Shown here: positions 46,100 to 60,973 of the stretch, one piece after another | Position numbering within the stretch: position 1 is the first letter of the stretch | Layout: every line of letters begins with the position of its first letter | NCBI GenBank assembly: GCA_964035795.1 | Contig: OZ038324.1 | Location: 4,818,961-4,882,960, forward strand | Direction: 5' to 3' | DNA: 64,000 nucleotides | Source: Pterobdella sp. o SKG-2022 | Lineage: Eukaryota > Annelida > Clitellata > Hirudinida > Piscicolidae | Made by a program: the position numbers and the translations under genes | The notes under the pieces: model-generated | What the model was told of the DNA's origin: nothing | Seen by the model: only the letters and a program-made list of their open reading frames with translations | The model's database searches: none

Positions 46100-47946
46100 C
46101 TATTTGAAATCTTTACTTATCGTTTTTAAACTTTAAATTCAAGGTTATTTTATAACAGTGTTGAGAATTTAAAAATGTCTTAGTTGGAAAGAAGGAGATT
46201 TTGTTCTTTTATAAAGATTTGAAGCTCTCAACACAATGCGCACGAGAATAATGAGTTTGAAGGAGGCATTTCACGTGAGATGTTCATTCATTTGAATATT
46301 AACAAAGTAAAGAATTAAGTCTGGATTAAAAATAATGAACCCATTTGGAGCTGTAATTAAATTTAGACTACATTTAAATTTAAATTTTTTATTCATTTTT
46401 TGAACTTATACTATTCAAAACTCTGTCTATTATCTTATAATTCAATTATTTTCACTCAAACAATGCTTAGAAAAATTTATCCTTTATGTAAATTCTTTTT
46501 TGAATTAACTTTGCTTTGAATTTTTTTTTGTTTTCTTTAAAAATAATTATGTGAATAAATTGAAAACACGAACGCTGGTGGAACATTTTGAATAAAATAA
46601 CTTTTCATGTTTTGAGAAAATTGAATTTTTTTCCAATTCATTTCGTGCGGATTTTAATATTTTTTCAACAAGAAAGGTAGAAACATCATAAGTTCAAATC
46701 ATTCTAGATAATGATTAATGATACATACCAATCTCAAAATCAATGTCTCTCAGACGGTATGCAATTTAATTAAAAGTTTGAGTGATGTCCGACAGAAAAA
46801 TCAGGATCGTTTCGATGGAAGTAATTTTCAATGATATATCAACAAAATCAATGGGAAATAAAAAATTTTCATACAACTTATTCAATCTTATTGAAATAAA
46901 AAATGATCAAATAAAGATAAATATTATGAGTGTTGATAATAAACGGCGGACTGTGAACAGTTATCACTTCATGAAACTGATTTATCAAGATTGTATAATT
47001 CAAAACTGTTAAGACATGAGTGACTTTAGGTTGAAACATTGAGTTTTTTCAAATTTATTTTGGTCGTTTTTTGAAAATTTTTTTGTTCTCTAAGCAAATA
47101 TTATTACTGATGTTCAACGAAAAGTTGTGATGAGTTGTGAAAGATTTATAATTGAAATATCAATCCTTCAACTCCATGGAAAACCATTTACATTATTTCT
47201 GTTTAAAACAAGCTTCATGTAAAACATCCCACATTTCCGAGTAAATCATGAACAATCTCCCAAATCACCTCAAATGCATAACCTCCACAACAACTTTTTC
47301 CAAGTGCTTAAAAACTCACCTCATGATTAAGTCTTATAATCTTAAAACATATTTTTATAATTTTTTCTATCAAGTTTTTTTTTTCAAAAAGTCAAATTAG
47401 TGAGAAGAAAGATATGAATGTATGTGTGTAGATTGAAAGACAAAGCGTGAGGGGCTGGAAAGAATGAAAAACTACTCCAAAGTGGTCTTGAAGACTTAAT
47501 CAGTTTTATGCCACTGTAAAAATATTCGTTATTTATTTGTTTGAAAATTATAATTTACTTTAATTAGCAAAAGAAGAGTTAATAAATTTTTTCCAACTAG
47601 TGGTCTTCCAGGTTGCATTGTTTGGTTAGTAATTATTAATAATGTTTAGATACAGCCAATTATATAGTAGCTAGCATGAACTTTATAACTAATATTTCGG
47701 TGGGTAGGTTTTTTATGGCTATAACATTTGGTATTTTAACCACGATCAATATTTAAAAGAAGTCTCAGAGAAACTTGAAAGGTACATCGCTTAACAACCT
47801 ACGTGACGCATAAAGTGCTAAAGTTTACATAAAACTATAAAAGCAGTCGTTGATTTATTAAACTAAAGGTATATTCATTTTTATTCACACACTGAAGTCA
47901 TAAATAATCACACACAAGTTCCCGTGTTGGTTTTAATCCTGACAAT
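46100..47946. other. Intergenic, neuropeptide gene to NDK
   Basis: AT-rich. The neuropeptide promoter should lie just right of 46100. A plus open frame at 46782-47012 has no coding signature. A dispersed repeat of family B is at 47474-47542. The NDK 3' UTR is at the right end. Confidence 0.55.
47474..47542. repeat. Dispersed repeat family B, copy 1
   Basis: CTCCAAAGTGGTCTTGAAGA, CTTAATCAGTTTTATGCCAC and ATATTCGTTATTTATTTG match 59541-59610 over about 65 bp. Confidence 0.75.
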
Positions 47947-48631
47947 CTATTCATACACCCATGTGGTGCTGTTTGGGGTCCAAGTGACTAACTCCTTTTC
48001 TGAAAACCACAATGCAATCTCCTTCTTGGCACTCTCAACTCCATCACTTCCATGGCAGATGTTCCTGTAAAGTTTTATTCCATCTTTACAAATTATATTT
48101 ATTAAAGCTGATTTTTGATATAAATTGACGAATGGCAAATTAAACTATGAAGATCTCAAAATAACTACCTTCCTACATCGATGGCAAAGTCACCCCTGAT
48201 GGTGCCAGGAGCTGAGGCCAATGGATTGGTTTCTCCTAACATTTTACGACCAGTTGATACAACTGATTTTCCTTCCCAAACCTGAAATAATATATGGTGT
48301 AAACTTCAAAATAAATTGGGAAATTTGATTCACCAACCATGGGAACAACAGGTCCAGATGACATGTATTTGATGAGGCTGGGAAAGAAAGGCTTTGATTT
48401 CAAGTCAGAATAATGTTGAGCAAGAAGTTCATCTGAAGGCTGTTTAGAAAATAATTTAATTGTTGTAAATTTTTAAAGTAATATAAAAAAAATTTCACTT
48501 ACCCACAAGTATTTAAGAGCTACCAATTTGAAGCCCTTAGCCTCGAATCTCTTGATTATTTCACCAATTACACCACGGTGAACGGCATCAGGTTTGAGCA
48601 TGATGAAAGTTCTTTCGACGTTGTCACCCAT
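47947..48631 (-). CDS. Nucleoside diphosphate kinase (NME/NDPK group I)
   Basis: Transfers the terminal phosphate of ATP to other nucleoside diphosphates through a phospho-histidine; mainly cytosolic. Exons: 48631-48503, 48439-48338, 48281-48169, 48064-47947, all GT-AG with continuous phase. The protein is complete at about 153 residues, the usual group I length. It starts [20 protein letters not shown] (NDPK signature MLKPDAV). It then shows the [17 protein letters not shown] segment, the VWEG and GETNP loops, GTIRGDF and NICHGSD with the catalytic His, and ends WVYE as in animal NDPKs. The start Met is the only one compatible with family length. Divergent from the CCDC28-like gene. Confidence 0.96.
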
Positions 48632-50392
<1,761 letters not shown>

Positions 50393-50848
50393 TTTTATGC
50401 TTTACCGTTGTAGAAATTGATAAAATAATTGTCATTAATGGCTTCAAATTAAACATCTTGTAAAACATTATTCAGACACAATTTACAAAGCGAAAATAAA
50501 GAAAAAGACAACAATGAAAAAAAGACTTCATAATGATATTTCCTTTATACTGATAACTGATTCATTTGTAATCTATATTTATCATTCAAATTTGTCGAAT
50601 ATTTGCCACTCTAATGTCATCTAATGTTGACGGGCAATAAAGAAAATGCACCTATAACTACTTTAAATGCTTGTAATAGCTGTGCAGGTATGATCAGCAG
50701 ACTGATCGCTTATAAATTCTCTCTTCCGTTTATGAATATTTTTGTTTCTCGAATTTGATTTTTTTTCATGAAAAGATAAATTGAAAATATGAATATAAAA
50801 GCTTAAAAATTTCTTGAAATTACACTGTAAAATTCAAAGTTTATTGCA
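50393..50848. other. Intergenic, CCDC28-like gene to adenylyl cyclase
   Basis: 456 bp of AT-rich DNA. It must hold the 3' UTR of the CCDC28-like gene and the 5' leader of the adenylyl cyclase gene. No distinct signal was recognised. Confidence 0.45.
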
Positions 50849-53800
50849 ATGGGTATCAAAAACGAGCTGGTAGTAAACTTTTTAGCCTTTATCGTGGTAA
50901 CCTCTTGGCTAGTTACTTCATCAGTTGGTACCTTTGAGTCGATTTACCAGCCTATAGTCGGATGTATGCTCGTTCTCATTGTTTTAATTCTCTTCTTGCA
51001 AACTGTCAAATGCAGAGTTTTTGATCAGACACATGAAGAAGGTTTTCTCGAGCTAGAAAAAAAAAGAAAATTTTGGGAGTTGCTAAAAGTCGGTGTAGTA
51101 AACAAGACTTACTTGATTATGTTGGTGATGGCGGTGTTGCATTTTTTCGTTTCATACACACAGCCATGCAGTCTCTTGTTGTTGAGCAACTTCTATCTGA
51201 GATTTCTCGTCATAATAGTCTTCGTCTTCTTTGTGTATCATCCTAACTCCAGCTACCTTTTCAACCTCGTCATCGTTATCTCAATAATAATCACCCACGA
51301 AATAAGCTTCTATTTTATCTTCAAATATGATTCAGATAAGCTGCAGTATTTTTACACAAGAAACCTCGCTTTGATGATCTTCTTCTACTTGACAATTATC
51401 TTGTACCAACTTGAATCGTGGCAGATGTATTTGAACATCTCAAAGAGCTTCTCAAAGGCACAAAAGAAATTGAAGATAAACGAGAATGTTCTACAAGATC
51501 AGAAAAGCCACAGTTTACAGTTGATGCATTCGATCGTGCCGCCCCAGCTGGCAGTCAAGGTGATAGAAAGCCATTGGAATCAGAAAGTTGAAAAGAAACT
51601 TGGTTTCAGAGATTTCTTTGTCTCCCAAGTTGATAATGTGTCTATCTTATTTGCGGACATTGTGGGCTTCACGAAAATGAGCTCAAATAAAACAGCAGAG
51701 TCCCTGGTTGAGATACTGGATGACTTGTTCGGCAGGTCGGTGCATTATTTAGATTAAAGTTTTTGTATAAAACCTTTAATGACATTGAGTTTTGTGTTTG
51801 ATATTAGTTCAAAAGCATATTGGAACTTACAGTTTTGAAATCTTATTTCTAATGACGTTTTTGCTAACGCCATCAATTTATTTATACATCACTTAATTTG
51901 CCATTTTTCTTACACCGCATCTACACCATTTTCTCTTCCATGCACCGACACTCAATACAGGTTTGATCGGATCTGCAGCTTGAGCGGCTGTGAAAAGATA
52001 AGCATACTGGGAGACTGCTACTACAGTGTGGCTGGCTGCCCAGAGGCTCGCAGCGACCACGCTTCTTGTTGTATCACCATGGGACTGTCTGTGTGCAGTG
52101 AGATTAGCAAGTAAGTAGCATTTATCATATGTGGGTGACGATAGGAAGAACACAATTCAGGTTCAACGTGGACCGCAATGAGACTGTCAACATGAGGGTG
52201 GGAGTGCACTCAGGAACTGGTCTCACTTATGTCTTCTTCGTTATTTAAAAATTGAAAAAATTTAAAAACTCATTAAATAATTCAACTTAATTATAAATTA
52301 TTCATTTAATTTTTTAAATTTTCATTTTGAAATAAGCAAAAATAACAACTTGAAAGCCTATTGATTGATCCAACAATAGAATAAACTTTCTCATGAACAC
52401 TATCAGTACTATGTGGGCTAGTGGGCACAAGGAGGTTCAAATATGACGTATGGTCACATGACGTAAGTCTGGCCAATGAGATGGAGTCTTCAGGCCTGCC
52501 TGGAAGGGTCCATGTGTCAAATGCCACTTACGAACTCACCAAGCTCGACTTTGAGTTCGAAGCTGGTGCTGATTTTGAAAGTAGTTTTTCATTTTTTTTG
52601 GCCTTTAAGTTGTTTCATTGATGAAAGTTCAACGTGAAATACATTATTTTTTATATTATCTAATTGTCTCCATATAGCATAAAATATAATCTAATTTAAT
52701 ACCAGCATGAATAATCAATCGCGCGCATAAACCCAATTGAGTGTGAACCAAAAAAATAAAGCACTTTGCACACATGAAACAGACCACAACTTGAAGAAAG
52801 TGCTGATTGAAGAGTTTGACGTGCAAAACCAGAAGTTCATAGTGAGACATGATGAAAAAATCGAAAGTAATTAATATACATTATGCAACAAAAAACATCA
52901 AATAAGAAGATTTTTAATAAAATTATTGAAAAGCAATATATGCCAAAGATCTTTATATGGATGGTTAAAAAATTTAACAGCAATAACGGCTTTATTATAT
53001 GGATACAATATTAACTAGTTTATAATGGTAAAAGCTTCTGATATTAGATAGATTATAGTGTTATAGAGATTGTAAAATTATATTAACTATCATTAAATCT
53101 ATTATTGTATTATATAAATCATATAATTGAAACATTATTGTTATTCTAAGAGTTAGAGTAGTTTAAGATTAATACAAAATAAATTTTAATGACTTTCGTT
53201 AGCTTTTTAGGTCTTTCTAATCCAATGTAACTGCTTATAACATATTAATATGTGTGTAAAAATGAAAAATACAAACATACAATTGGTTGTTAAATATTAT
53301 ATGGTTGACTGAAAATAATTTACATAGCGTTAAAAATTTCAAATAAAACTTTTGTAAAGCAAAATAATCATTAAGTTAAATGAATTATATTTCTGAATTG
53401 CAACTTGGCAGAGTTCCGAACTTGGTTCGTTGTTGGGAAGGTTGAGAAACAAAAACAAAACTCGTCAGAGAAGTTAGAGAAGCTGATGGGTTTACTTGAA
53501 GAAAAAAACCATAAAATCACAAAAAATAACGATAACGGAACACATGAATATGATACGACCGTCTTCATGAGGTTTAAAAATTTAAATGTACAAAAGACGT
53601 TCATAAATTGGAGATCAACATTGAATAGTGAAAATGAAGAGAAAAATGAGTGTATTTTTAAAAATTTTTTTCTTCCCTGTGTTTTTTTGCTTCTCCAAGT
53701 AATCACCGCCTATCTAACTATCTGTCAAGATCTCTTTTGCATCTTAAGTAATTCAATCATCTTCGTTATCCACATTATGTTGAATCTCTTATATATTTCA

Positions 53801-55691
53801 ATAGTCTGTCTAAAAAATAAATTTTCTTTTACACCAAAGACCCTCGATAATTTTAGAATAATTCATTCTGTGCTTTCGTTTTTATTATTCACTTTTCACT
53901 TCATAATCATAAGCATCTTAAATGATTTCTCCAACCTCCAATGGCTTTCCTTATCCACCTCCATGCTCCAGCATGCCATTATATCCTTCAATCTCATCTC
54001 CAGCGATAGGGTCATGTATATCTTCAAATTTATCCTTTTTTTCCTTTTCAATATGTTTCTTATATGCCAACATGTTTGGTCCTACTTCAGATTATCTTCT
54101 CTTTTGGGAGAGTTTGCCTCGTTTAACCAATCAATCACCACTCATTCTAGTCAACAAACCACATACTCCATAACGGACGAGCGAGATTGTAGTGGGCACA
54201 CAATCTTATTTCTGAGGCCTCTTTTTATGATCTTCAATAACATTGAAACTTGCATTAACGTCATTGTTGTGTTCGTCTTGCTCATTTTATTCCCCAAAAA
54301 GTTTCTGCAAAGAGAACAAGAAAATTTCAAACTTGTTGACCAAGCAAACAAAATCGAAGTTGAAATAGAAAAAAGAAAAGAAAAAGAAAAATGGTTGCTG
54401 GGTTGTATATTTCCCTACCATGTGATAGATGTAGTGGCAAACAATGGAACATACTGCAAATCCTCCCAAGATGCTGGAATCATCTTTGCCAAGGTTTTAT
54501 CTGTTTCTGTTGCTGTTATTAAAGCTATCTATGATAATTATATGTGCATATAAATTTTATCGACATACGCATTTTAAATTTGTATCTAATAATCTTATAC
54601 TCTTTTATATTCTATATAGTCTCTACCATAACAATAAAATTCTAAATACATGAAAGGCTCTTTTAACATTTAAGATTTAGTTGATGTTTGGATAGTCCTT
54701 ATGGCTTATCAGTTAATATAGTCTGTTCAGCAGAGCACAGACGCCTATTGTGGTGACATTGACCCCATGCCGAACCTTCATCAAGCACCTCTTTCAAAAC
54801 TTATTTCTTATAATTTTAACTACTAAAGCCACAAAATTACTAGGCTTCACGCCACTTTTCTTATAAAATTAATAACAATTTTCCTGACTTATACTTTACA
54901 GATAAGCAACTTTGATCAGTTTTACGAAGAATCATTCCAAGGTGGAGTAGAATACTTGAGAGTTCTCAACGAATTACTGGGTGACTTGGAAGAGTTGATG
55001 GACCATCCTAGATTCAAACAGATCGAGAAGATTAAAACTATTGGCAGTTGCTTGATGGCCGCTTCAGGTGGCTCGAAAAAAACAATGTTTTAAGATGATC
55101 CACTTGGTCTTTATGTTTAATTTCTTTATAATCATTAAAATTGTTTTCGGTATTAAATTGGATTTTTACATTATTCAGTTTATTCCTTAAAATTGCTGAA
55201 TAGCACCAATATAACAAGGAGGTAAAAACAAGTTAATAATTGTTCCACAGGGATCCATGGAGAAGAAGGGACTAACCATTTAGTGGCCCTAATGGAGTTC
55301 TGCCAAGAACTTCTCACCAAGATTAACAACTTCAACACCAGTATGCTCTCTTTCGACTTTGAAATGATCATCGGTTACAACATTGGGAAGGTAATTTCAA
55401 ATTTAAATTTGAATGCAAAGATTTTATATTGAAAGTATAAACACAAAGGTGACGGCTGGTGTGATTGGCAAAAGTAAACTGACTTTTGATATCTGGGGTG
55501 ATGCTGTGAATGTGGCGAGTAGGATGTGTTCGACAGGATTGGTTGGAAAAGTGCAAGTGAACCAAGAATCATTTCTGCGACTTCAAGACTTTTTCAATTT
55601 TGAGTACCGAGGAATGGTGTTTGTGAAGGGAAAGGGTGACATGAAAACATACTTATTAGGCTCAAAAACCCCTCAAAGCTTTGAAACTTGA
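50849..55691 (+). CDS. Transmembrane adenylyl cyclase, AC9-like
   Basis: Makes cAMP from ATP at the plasma membrane. Exons: 50849-51735, 51961-52110, 52161-52219, 52407-52580, 52783-52866, 53412-54493, 54902-55067, 55251-55390, 55449-55691 (TGA). All are GT-AG with matching phases, so the protein is complete. Layout: first membrane cassette (about residues 10-195), helical linker, C1 ([66 protein letters not shown]), second membrane cassette in the 53.4-kb exon, and C2 ([67 protein letters not shown]). C1 metal-binding Asp are present in FADIV and LGDCYY. C2 has the ATP-selecting Lys and Asp and the catalytic Asn and Arg (VNVASR), so activity is expected. C1 wording ([11 protein letters not shown], [12 protein letters not shown]) points to the AC9/Ac13E branch. 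The stop is 79 bp from that of the next gene, which is convergent. Confidence 0.95.
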
Positions 55692-55770
55692 AAACTGTAA
55701 TTTACAGAGGTTTTTGTTTTAAAATAAAATAAATATGTATTGTGATTTTGTTTGATATTTTACATGCAAA

Positions 55771-58700
55771 TCATCCATAAGCATCGGGTCTATAAACTTT
55801 AAAAGGGTCCAATAGATTTTGAATTTGGTTGCCGGGTTTTTTATAGGGACATATTCTACTATCAAGACTTGAAAACGCCTTGTTGCGGCAAGAAAAATCG
55901 CCACCAAGTTTACCTGGAGGATTAATTCGTTGATTGTTATCCAAGCGGTTCACATGATTAGGAAGAAGTTTTGGTGCGGATCTTATATGCTCAGAGACCA
56001 CTTGACTTTTATGCTGGTGCAGTTGGTCACACACATTGTTGAAGTCAGCAAAGAACATTTTTTTGGAACGGTTGTTTGGCATGTTGCACGGGATCAAAGG
56101 TGGGCTGAACTTTTCTGGAGCCTGTGCCCTACTAGATAGAGGAAACGTGTAATCGTTAGATGGGTAGTTGTTGGCTTTCTTGAATCTCAGGTTACTGGGA
56201 GATGCAGATCTATAAAAAGAAAAAGGAGAATTGTCTGCAAAAATAAAACACAATTTATATTTAAAAACATTTGAATATAGTGTCATAACCTTCTAGACGA
56301 CGCACATCAATGTCTTCCTCATCAGTTCTGAAAGTGGGGTAGTGCTGAAAATTGTTGACAAAAGAAGGAGGGAAGTCATTATAAGGATTTTGCATCATGG
56401 CAGGCTCGTACGGGTCGCAGCGCCCATAATTTCCATAAAACTTCTTGTTTTCGTGGCCGTTGAAAAATTTTTCTTTTCTTACTGGACTGAAGTTGTTTTT
56501 ATTTTTATTTTCAGAATAAAAATCCTCTCCTTGGTTTCTGTTAAAGTTTTTATATTCAAAATTCTCCGGGCTTCTGCTGGATCGGAGTTTATCATAAATA
56601 TCTTGATGTTGGCTTTTGATTTTTTCGACATTTTTGAAAAAATTCGCATTTAAATTTTTCAAAAGTTCTTTATAATCTTCGTAGTCATGATCTTCCACAG
56701 GAGATGAAACTCTCTTTTCGTTCTGGAAAGATTTGTCAAACTCAGGTTTTGTGAAAAGCAAAGGACAAGCTCTCGTGGGCGATGAGTTGTCGTTCTGAGT
56801 TATACGACTGAAACGCTTTATGACATTACTCAGGGTCTCCGACAAGTAATCCAGGTAATTCTCGTCCATCAATTCTCTCTGGTTATCTTTCTTTTTTGTT
56901 ATTTTATTGTTGAAGTTGTTATTGGTGACTTCATAAAACATGTCATCAAGGTCATCACACGTGGTGCCACTATCCTGAACAACGACTTTTTTCCGGTCAA
57001 AATTTCCGTGGTTGTCATTGTTTGATCGCTCGAAACTCCGCCCACAAAACTGTTTTTCTTTCACAGTAAAGTTATTTTTCAAAGGGCTTGGTGACGTTTT
57101 ACGGATGTTCACGTTGTCATCCTGATCGTTAGCAATAAATGATGGAATGTAGTTGAGTTTTATTCTGTTTGACATAAGAGATTCAACTTCTTTGCGTGCG
57201 TTTGTGTAAAAAACAGTGTGGATGTTTTTGATATTCCTTCCATTTCCAGACACGACTTCTTTCAAGTTGTTTCTGAGAGGAACACTTCGGTCAAACAGCT
57301 TGACTTCTTGTGGCAAGTTCACTTGCAGACTCTTGTCTCTCAACTTGGTCTTTGGTAAGTTGGACGCTTGCTCGCTTTTATGTTCAGCTCTAAGTTTAGA
57401 TTTTTCTCGTTTGTCTTTAATCTTTCGCAGCCTTTCTAGAAGTTTTTCTTCATAACTTGTGATTGAAAACTTTTTGTTTTGACTCATGTACTGAGACGAG
57501 GTTAAAATGTCAGTGTATTTTGTCACCCTCTCTGTCGAACTGGCAGTCTTTATTTTTTCTGAGTCCTCACTGGAAAGACTTGAGGAGATGCTCGAGGACT
57601 TGTTAGTGGAGCATTTATGTTTGTCGAGGTGCATGTTATGCAGGAATGTCTTCATCTGCGCTGACTGGCTTGAAGACTTTTTAGCATCAAAAGAGGATTT
57701 CAGAATGGAGGTGGACCTGGAAGAAAGAGTAGGTTTTAATCTGGAGTGATTGGGTTTCTCTTCTGCCGAATGTCGCTTTGTTTGTTCGTTCGACTTTTTC
57801 TCTTTACAAGGTTGGGTATTTTGAACAGTTTGTTTTTCATTGCTTTTGCTTAAGCGGGCAAGGTCCGTTTTGTTGGTGAGCATGCGAAGTTTTTCACAAA
57901 GATCTCTTGTGATCTTGAACTTATCATTTTCAGACAACGTAGCTTCCTTTTGGTTATCACTGTTTGTGATCCTCTCTGCAAGAAGGTTGTTTTCACTTTT
58001 GAGATCATTCTTTTGATCACTACTTTCTGCTTTTCCTTCATCTTTTGTATTATCAAGCTTTTTTTTAAAGTTCTCAAATGCTTTCTTTATTTCTTGGTTA
58101 TTCTGAGAAGTACTTTTGAAACAATTATTCCAAATTTTTGTAAATTCGTTTTTTAGGAACCCATTTTTGTACAATTCATGTTTTTCTTGTGGCTGCTCTG
58201 GAGAAGTATTGGGTGAAGAGGGTGCATTTTGGCGATTCTGGCCCTGGAAGAACACAACTCCGTCTTTAGTTTGAAGTTCATTTTTAAATTCATTTTTCAA
58301 ATTCACCTCCGCGCTTACTTTGTTGCTTTCAGGTTTTGAATCTACGGTTTCATCTTTTATGAAACATACATCTTTTTGGTGGCTACTTTCTATAATCTTC
58401 CTTGGACTGAAGTTAAATATAACATTTTCATTACCAAAGTTTGAAATTTTTTTAACATCAGCAACACCTTTAGGAAGCGTTAAAATTCGATTCGAGCCAT
58501 TTTTGTTACCAGTATCTTCATTCGACAAGCAGCGTTGAAGTTCGTGGTTTTCTTTGTCGGCTTCTATTTCAATTGAGTTTTTTTCATCGATAGAAGCAAG
58601 AGAAGGAAAGAGATCACTAGGAAGGCGGAGGTAGCGGGTTCGAGGCTTGGGACTTCTTATAATCTCATGTAATTGCTTGTCAAGGGGGTAGCTATCAGCC

Positions 58701-58858
58701 AATCTCTTCAGATTATAGGTTTCACAAGCTTTCTTCGATGCATTGAATGATTTTGAAGGGGTTTTGTTAACATTAAGCAGCTTGACAATATCTGTAGAGC
58801 AACTTTTAGCATCACCTTTTGGACCTTTGTTATCCACGCGCCTATTCATCTGTACCAT
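55771..58858 (-). CDS. Large intrinsically disordered protein of unknown function
   Basis: Two exons: 58858-56290 (about 856 codons) and 56233-55771, joined in phase (CTAGAAG/GTTATG donor, TTTGCAG acceptor; the join reads VRRLEDNSPF). About 1,010 residues. Composition is rich in Lys, Asn, Ser and Glu with long polar stretches; no membrane segment or signal peptide is seen. It opens MVQMNRRVDNKGPKGDAKSC. A KEN motif occurs in EADKENHELQ. Short conserved-looking stretches are RTRYLRLPSDLFPSLASIDE, LLERLRKIKDKREKSKLRAE (probable helix) and DENYLDYLSETLSNVIKRFS. No family was recognised. GC content and the unbroken 2.6-kb frame in AT-rich DNA show that it is a real gene. Charge and lack of globular domains suggest a nuclear, centrosomal or cytoskeletal scaffold, but this is only inference. 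Convergent with the adenylyl cyclase. Confidence 0.8.
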
Positions 58859-59365
58859 CTATCGTGCATAATATCATTTTTATATTGATTATCGCTGGAT
58901 GCTAACCTTTTTTGTTGTTTTTAGGCGTGTCTGGACTTAAAAAAATCGAAATCCTTAAAAAATTGTTTTTGATTGAATGTTTAAATTAGTAAATATTTTG
59001 ATGAACATTAAGTTTAGCATGAGAGATATTTTAATAGAGTCAAAAGTGGTCATAAAAGTGTGTAGGTTTTGTGTTGTTTATGTTTATAACTGACGTCCAA
59101 GCATCAAGAAAAGAATCATTAATGAATATTAAAAAATAATATTAATTAAGAAAAATTAGTTGGAAAATAATAAACAAAACAAAAAATGAAGGATAAAAGA
59201 AAAAAAAGATTAAATAAGAAAACAATTAAAAAAGTAATAACAAAGAAAAACTAAAAAAAAAACTAAAAATATAAAACAAAACAACGAACATTGAAGACAA
59301 CACACTTTTCAAAGACATCGTGCTTATTTTAATACTATGATTAACTGAACTTGCCTTTAAACATA

Positions 59366-59439
59366 CTTGATAATGTGAGTTCAACTTACGGAAAGCTTCG
59401 TGTTATTATTCAGTTGATAAAAGTGTTTGATTCAAATCG
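59366..59439. repeat. Hairpin family A, right half
   Basis: Reads ACTTGATAATGTGAGTTCAA, CTTACGGAAAGCTTCGTG, then TTATTATTCAGTTGATAAAA and GTGTTTGATTCAAATCG. The right arm is nearly identical to that of the element at 8522-8638; the left arm is missing. Confidence 0.75.
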
Positions 59440-59540
59440 TTTTAAAACTGTTTTTGCTTAACAGATCTATTTTTATCCGTTATGCATAATTTCTTTTGAT
59501 TATAAATTTATCACATTAGGACTGACTATATATAAATATA

Positions 59541-59610
59541 TATTCCAAACTGGTCTTGAAGACTCAATCAGTTTCATGCCACTATAATAATATTCGTTAT
59601 TTGTTTGTTT
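59541..59610. repeat. Dispersed repeat family B, copy 2
   Basis: TTCCAAACTGGTCTTGAAGA, CTCAATCAGTTTCATGCCAC, then TATTCGTTATTTGTTTG, matching 47474-47542. Confidence 0.75.
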
Positions 59611-60844
59611 ATTCGTTATTTGTTTGTTATCAGAATACAAACGTGCTAAGACATGGAAATTGAAGTGATGTGCGGTCAAACACCACCCTAAGCATTGTTA
59701 TAATGCATTTAATTAATTTTGGATTGAAAAATTTTTTAGTTACTTCGCTCTATAAGAATTAATATTACTATTATTATTATTATTAAAATTATTATTATTA
59801 TTAAAATTATTATTATTATTATTAAAATTATTATTATTATTATTATTAAATTTTATTGTGGATATTTGAATATATTTATAAGTACTAGATAATATATATC
59901 AACAAAAAACATTAAATAAGAGTAAGATATGGAAGTTATTATAGGGGTTATTGAAAAGCTTCCATAAATTGAGTTATTTTATTAGTATAAACTATTAAAA
60001 TAAATAAGATTGAAAAGTTTTTGAACAGTCTAGATGATGAATGTCCAAGCGCCAGAACAAAAAGTGGCACTATATATTTTTATTATTATTATTGCTATTT
60101 TTATTTTTATTAACGTTGTTATTCACCCACCCATTTGACCAAAGATATCGGATAGCAGTCCTGTATTTCATATCAGACATGATTTAAGGCGCTCTCAAAA
60201 GCTTACGAACTTCATTATGTCTCTAAATACATTTGCCTCTCTTTTGAATACTGTTTCCAATATATTCAAACTGCTTGCAACCTTATTGGAGTTTTTAATA
60301 ATTACTGTAAATGTCACTTTGTTGTAGTAAAACCTCATACTTTGTATTAAATACTGCTAGTGTTCAAAAACCTCTTCATTTGACTTTGGCACAAAAATCA
60401 TTATACATTTTTTGTAAACCAGTTATTCAAAATGATGTGAAGTAGATATTGGAAAGATTTGAGTTGATGAAAGAGTTAAAATTTGGTTTTTTGTTGCCAT
60501 TAATGATGAGAGGTTCAGAGGTTCAGTTTCCAGTGAAGGTTACTGAACCAAAATATGCTCATTTGCGTAATATAATTTTTCAAAGTGATAAGCTTCATAC
60601 TGTTATTTAAACATAACAAAATGTCCACTTTTTAATACATTTATAAACGTTTTTAAGACATTTTGTATCTTTTAACACACCAATATTGTGTTTCCAATGT
60701 ATATTAACCTTTCCAATAGATTCAAGTTGTTTTTGATGTATTGTTTTTGCACTGTTGTATTTTTCAGATACATCGTATGTATTTTCTCACAATATTTTTC
60801 AAGAAAAACATCAAATATAAGAAAATTTTTAATACGTTTATTAA

Positions 60845-60973
60845 GAAACAGAAGCCATAATCTTTGATAAGTTTAGCCTCAAGTAAGTCGATCATTTGAT
60901 CGCCCCTATCTGGGGTTTTGGTTGCGTAATATTGATTGGTTTCACGGGGCACTACTCCATGTGGACTTATCAT
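60845..60973 (-). other. Exon-like island, unassigned
   Basis: On the minus strand an open frame of higher GC reads SPHGVVPRETNQYYATKTPD, then RGDQMIDLLEAKLIKDYGFC, and then enters AT-rich sequence. It looks like part of a coding exon but no family was recognised and no linked exon was found. Confidence 0.22.

Noticed and set aside
46782..47012. 76-codon plus-strand open frame
   Set aside because: AT-driven composition, no recognisable motif, no promoter or splice context; likely chance.
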